A DNA stretch of 64,000 nucleotides from Euryodendron excelsum. Lineage: Eukaryota > Streptophyta > Magnoliopsida > Ericales > Pentaphylacaceae. Shown here piece after piece: positions 61,149 to 64,000 of this stretch. Below the pieces are notes generated by a model. The model was not told the origin of the DNA. It ran no database searches and saw only the letters and a list, made by a program, of their open reading frames with translations. The DNA lies in the NCBI GenBank assembly GCA_033060915.1, contig CM065397.1, positions 13,553,501 through 13,617,500 on the forward strand. The letters run 5' to 3'. The translations under genes and the position numbers were made by a program. How positions within the stretch are numbered: the first letter of the stretch is position 1; the number at the start of each line of letters is the position of its first letter.

Positions 61149-61188
<40 letters not shown>
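61149..61188. repeat. (GA)n microsatellite upstream of PERK
   Basis: Twenty GA units about 107 bp upstream of the PERK start codon, probably in the 5' UTR (a CT tract on the template strand). Confidence 0.95.
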
Positions 61189-61189
<1 letters not shown>

Positions 61190-62650
61190 TCGGAAGGGTA
61201 ATGGTTAGCGCTAGATATTTGGGTCGCGCCCGTGAACAACTTCACAGCCACTCCGCTGGCTCTGGCATTGGCGGGTTAGAGAGAGAAGAAAAAGAGACAT
61301 GCGGAGTTGAAACTAGTTAGTTTCTTCCGTTTAGATTTTGTCGCTTCTTATTAATGCCAATCACAAATTTGATCATTAGCTTTTAAGAGGGAATAAAATT
61401 TAGCGGGAAAGGCAACAGCCTAAAAATATTACTAGCTTTCATGTATTTAATGGGTCTCTCATTATAAAACTTTAATTCAAGTGTGAATGATACTAGAAGA
61501 ATGCTATCGAAAATTTGTCAACTTCGAAGATAATATTTGTTTCTTAAGATAATCTAAGTCCAGCCCTATCCTGCATTGCAGAGAGCCAAAATAAACAATT
61601 CGACCAGAACATGACCCATTTTGGACTTCTCTTTTTTGTAAGTGTTTTATTGTGAAGAGATAGTACAACCAAATAAAAAAGTTCAAAACACATCCCCAAA
61701 AGAGATAAAAAAATAAAAAAAAAAATAACTCAAAAACATAACACGCCAAAACACTAACGCTAGCCTAGCTTAAAAAAGATCAATGTGCAACCAAAATGGC
61801 TAGGCACAAAAGAAACATGAGAACTATTTAATGTTCTCTCACAACTCAAACATGTTCAGTGGTTTTCTCAAACGTGAACTACTCCTCTGCATGAAATCTT
61901 TTTCCTCTTGCTAATTTTAAAGTTTTGAAGCTTTTCCACAAGTTCCTTTTTGTTCTCATCTCTAGATCAAGATAGAGATTTATCAAAACATTTGGCACAA
62001 AGTTGAGATATATCTCATGGCCAAGTCCTGGTTGGTATACCTTTTGTCTGCAACCAAAGGAAGGAGGAGTATAGGAATAAACGCGGCGCCTGCCTGCGTA
62101 TCTTTTCAAATTCAGAAAAGATGATTCGCAAGGCAGCTTTGCCTTTAGCAAATGCAAATTCCAGAAAAATGACAACAGTGTCCCTCATTTGAGATAAGGG
62201 CAATTTTGTCAATTTTTGTCGGAGCTTAAGTGGATTTGCCACTCCAAATCAAAATTTTTGGCCAACTATTTTGTGCCAAGCAACTGAGTTTTGGAACCAT
62301 CAATTGCCAACAAGCTCAGGGAGGATAGTTTTAACCAAGAAGACTGATTTAACTTTGAGATCTGGGGGTTAGTAGTACTGGCTATGTGAGTTGCCAAACG
62401 CCTCCCCAGATTGAAAATTCCAGCTAGAAACCATACTCGAACACTGATTATGCACATTCTGCAATCAAACAATATGGAATGAAAACATAGAATTAGAAGG
62501 GATGAAAACACGCGTCTGTTCCGAAATACGCCACTAAGGAAAACAACTCAGTCTCTGATGTGCCAATTCATGAAATGATTTCACTACAATTTCCAAGCTT
62601 GCTGAGTTTTTCAAACTTTCGCTTATCAAAAATTAAATGATTGAAGCAAA

Positions 62651-62735
62651 AAGTAGAATAGTTAGGGAAGCACAGTTAGGGAACTACTTCATATTTTTTG
62701 AAGTAAAACAAAGTAGAATAGTTAGGGAAGCACAG
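62651..62735. repeat. 25-bp direct repeat, 60 bp apart
   Basis: AAGTAGAATAGTTAGGGAAG plus CACAG occurs identically at 62651-62675 and 62711-62735. It is a small local duplication in the spacer. Confidence 0.9.
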
Positions 62736-62991
62736 CCCCGTTGAATTCTAATCCTAGATCGCTTTTGCACATGTACGAGGTGCAGAACCTAACTGAAACT
62801 GCAACAGAAGAGGCAAAGGTTGGGGTGGGATATCAAGCAACCACGGACCACGGACCACGAACAACAATCCTTATTTTCTCTCACAATCTGCACTAATCTA
62901 CCACTGTAGGACTCTCTCTCTCATTTCTTCCCTAAAGAAACGGAATTACATCAAAACCTATCTGAGCAGCAAACAGCCCACACTGGAATGA

Positions 62992-63282
62992 CTAAGGCAT
63001 ACCGAATTTGGATAAAGCTGATTGGAACAAGTCTGAGAAGGCCTGGGACGCACTCTGATCATCAGCTTTGATCTTCAGTTGAGCTTTACATGATGATGAG
63101 TTGATTATACACTCTACAAGAAAGGTAGATGTCTCCTCTTCTTTTTGCGCAAAGAAGAAGAACTTGAAATTTGGGGCCTGACCACCCGAGGCAATGCAGT
63201 GGATGGAATGTTCTTGCATGTGCCGAAGGAGGGCTTGAGGGTTTGTCAATGCTGCCACTCCTTGTGGATTTATAGAGTGTTC
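62992..63282 (-). CDS. AP4B: AP-4 complex beta subunit, last exon (partial, gene runs off right edge)
   Basis: The exon starts at 63282 after a CCCGGCAG acceptor and ends with TGA at 62994-62992: 96 codons in phase 0. The product contains HMQEHSIHCIASGGQAPNFK, FFFFAQK, FLVECIINSSSCKAQLKIKA and ends SALSKFGMP. This is the C-terminal appendage subdomain of plant beta-adaptin of the AP-4 type. AP-4 is a clathrin-independent adaptor at the trans-Golgi network that helps sort cargo to the vacuole; the appendage binds accessory proteins. The family protein is over 800 aa, so about 90 percent lies beyond the right edge. The upstream intron extends at least 718 bp, and no further exon is visible up to 64000. 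Confidence 0.72.
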   Translation of the reverse strand, partial: EHSINPQGVAALTNPQALLRHMQEHSIHCIASGGQAPNFKFFFFAQKEEETSTFLVECIINSSSCKAQLKIKADDQSASQAFSDLFQSALSKFGMP

Positions 63283-63349
63283 CTGCCGGGAAAAAAAATT
63301 GAACAATCCAAATGGTATATCAGATAGGAAAACTGCAAATATCAAGGAA

Positions 63350-63533
63350 AAGCTAAAAATAGAAATTGCAGCAATAGATATCACACTGTAAAGATTCAAT
63401 GACAGAAAATCGAAGGAACCAAGAATATTTTCACAAGGAATGCTCTAAAAATAGTTATTGCAGCAATAGATATCACACTCTAAAGATTCAACGACAGAAA
63501 ATCAAAGGAACCAAGAATATTTTCTCAAGGAAT
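63350..63533. repeat. 92-bp tandem duplication in the AP-4 intron
   Basis: The block with ATTGCAGCAATAGATATCAC, GATTCAACGACAGAAAATC and CCAAGAATATTTTC occurs twice in a row (ATTG anchors at 63365 and 63457), with only a few differences, so it is recent. Confidence 0.9.
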
Positions 63534-63779
63534 GCTTAAATAGAATGTGCATCAACTAATGCAATTGCATGGATGCAGTTGCAGAGGCTACAAAATTCAG
63601 CAAGTCAATCCTTGCAGGTTCTGCCCTCCAGGCATACCTACAATGGGAGAACAATCCGTTTACCATTTGGCTAAAGCTATTCTGACCATCCCTCAGGTTT
63701 GGCCATAAAACACTTGCCACCTTTGTAATATCAGAAATTACACGGGATCGCTGATTTAGAAAGTTTTGTAACAGATTGC

Positions 63780-63910
63780 CCCTCCCTCGCTCCCTCCCGC
63801 ACGGTCTCAAAAAGCTGCCTGTCGCTGGTGTTGGTTTCAGAGACCATTTGGTCTCGAAAGCTGCCTGTCTCTGGTGATTTTGGAGACCGCATGGTCTTGG
63901 TGTTTTGAGG
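63780..63910. repeat. Degenerate repeat with GGTCTC.../GAGACC phrases at right edge
   Basis: Two to three units of GGTCTCGAAAGCTGCCTGTC, then TCTGGTG, then a GAGACC block. Similar phrases form the array at 27790-28130 in giant LTR copy 3. The repeat may continue past 64000. Confidence 0.5.
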
Positions 63911-64000
63911 TTTAACGGTCCCATATCGCGTTGTTAAGAGACTAAACAAGGCACGTAGCACGGGCTAGGCACTATTGCTGTGACTCCGACAACGGTGATT

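Larger units (their letters stand above)
61043..62991. other. PERK promoter side and intergenic DNA up to the AP-4 gene
   Basis: Begins with the PERK 5' UTR containing a (GA)20 tract. The rest, including overlapping frames at 61879-62242, shows no conserved protein. The last 150 bp would be the AP-4 gene's 3' UTR. Both genes are on the minus strand, so this is a head-to-tail spacer. Confidence 0.5.

Noticed and set aside
63556..63924. 122-codon minus-strand frame in the AP-4 intron
   Set aside because: No similarity to beta-adaptin or any family known to me, and it spans the GGTCTC repeat.

Overview
This is nuclear DNA of a flowering plant, most likely a eudicot. The protein-coding genes have introns with GT/AG borders. 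The host families are plant ones: a wall-associated-kinase-type ectodomain, a PERK receptor kinase, an Mpv17/PMP22 protein and the C-terminus of an AP-4 beta adaptin. GA/CT microsatellites sit in or beside 5' UTRs, and about half of the window is nested LTR retrotransposons. The species cannot be named from the sequence.

Left arm (1-13.2 kb): the first coding exon of a wall-associated-kinase-like gene runs off the left edge (minus strand). After it comes AT-rich DNA with degraded LTR pieces, a small MITE, a tRNA-like repeat and primer-binding-site motifs. At 9.96-10.45 kb three short minus-strand segments join in frame across canonical splice sites; they look like the 3' end of a real gene that I cannot name.

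Middle (13.2-44.5 kb): a stack of nested insertions, which can be peeled apart because each layer has TG...CA ends and an exact target-site duplication (TSD). A degenerate Athila-like Ty3/gypsy element on the minus strand (13674-44374, TSD CATTA) was itself inserted in a short inverted-repeat element. Its 3' LTR was hit by a giant solo LTR (14763-19107, TSD ACATA). Its internal region was hit by another solo LTR (20331-35164, TSD GCTAT). That one was hit by a second giant solo LTR (20432-30463, TSD CTGTG) and by a 1.47-kb solo LTR (33160-34625, TSD ATTAG). The second giant LTR was hit by a third, inverted copy of the same family (23368-28292, CTTTTC on both sides). Only the Athila-like element retains coding sequence (gag, protease, RT, RNase H, integrase), and it is full of stops and frameshifts.

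44.5-50.1 kb: a 5.1-kb Mutator-like element with long terminal inverted repeats and a broken MuDR-type transposase.

Right arm (50.1-64 kb): intact host genes. An Mpv17/PMP22-family gene (plus strand, 3 exons, 217 aa) converges on a PERK-type proline-rich receptor kinase (minus strand, 8 exons, 640 aa in my model). The last exon of an AP-4 complex beta-subunit gene (minus strand) follows, and the rest of that gene lies beyond the right edge. The host genes have no evident functional link: wall sensing, a membrane channel-like protein, wall-associated signalling and trans-Golgi vesicle sorting.
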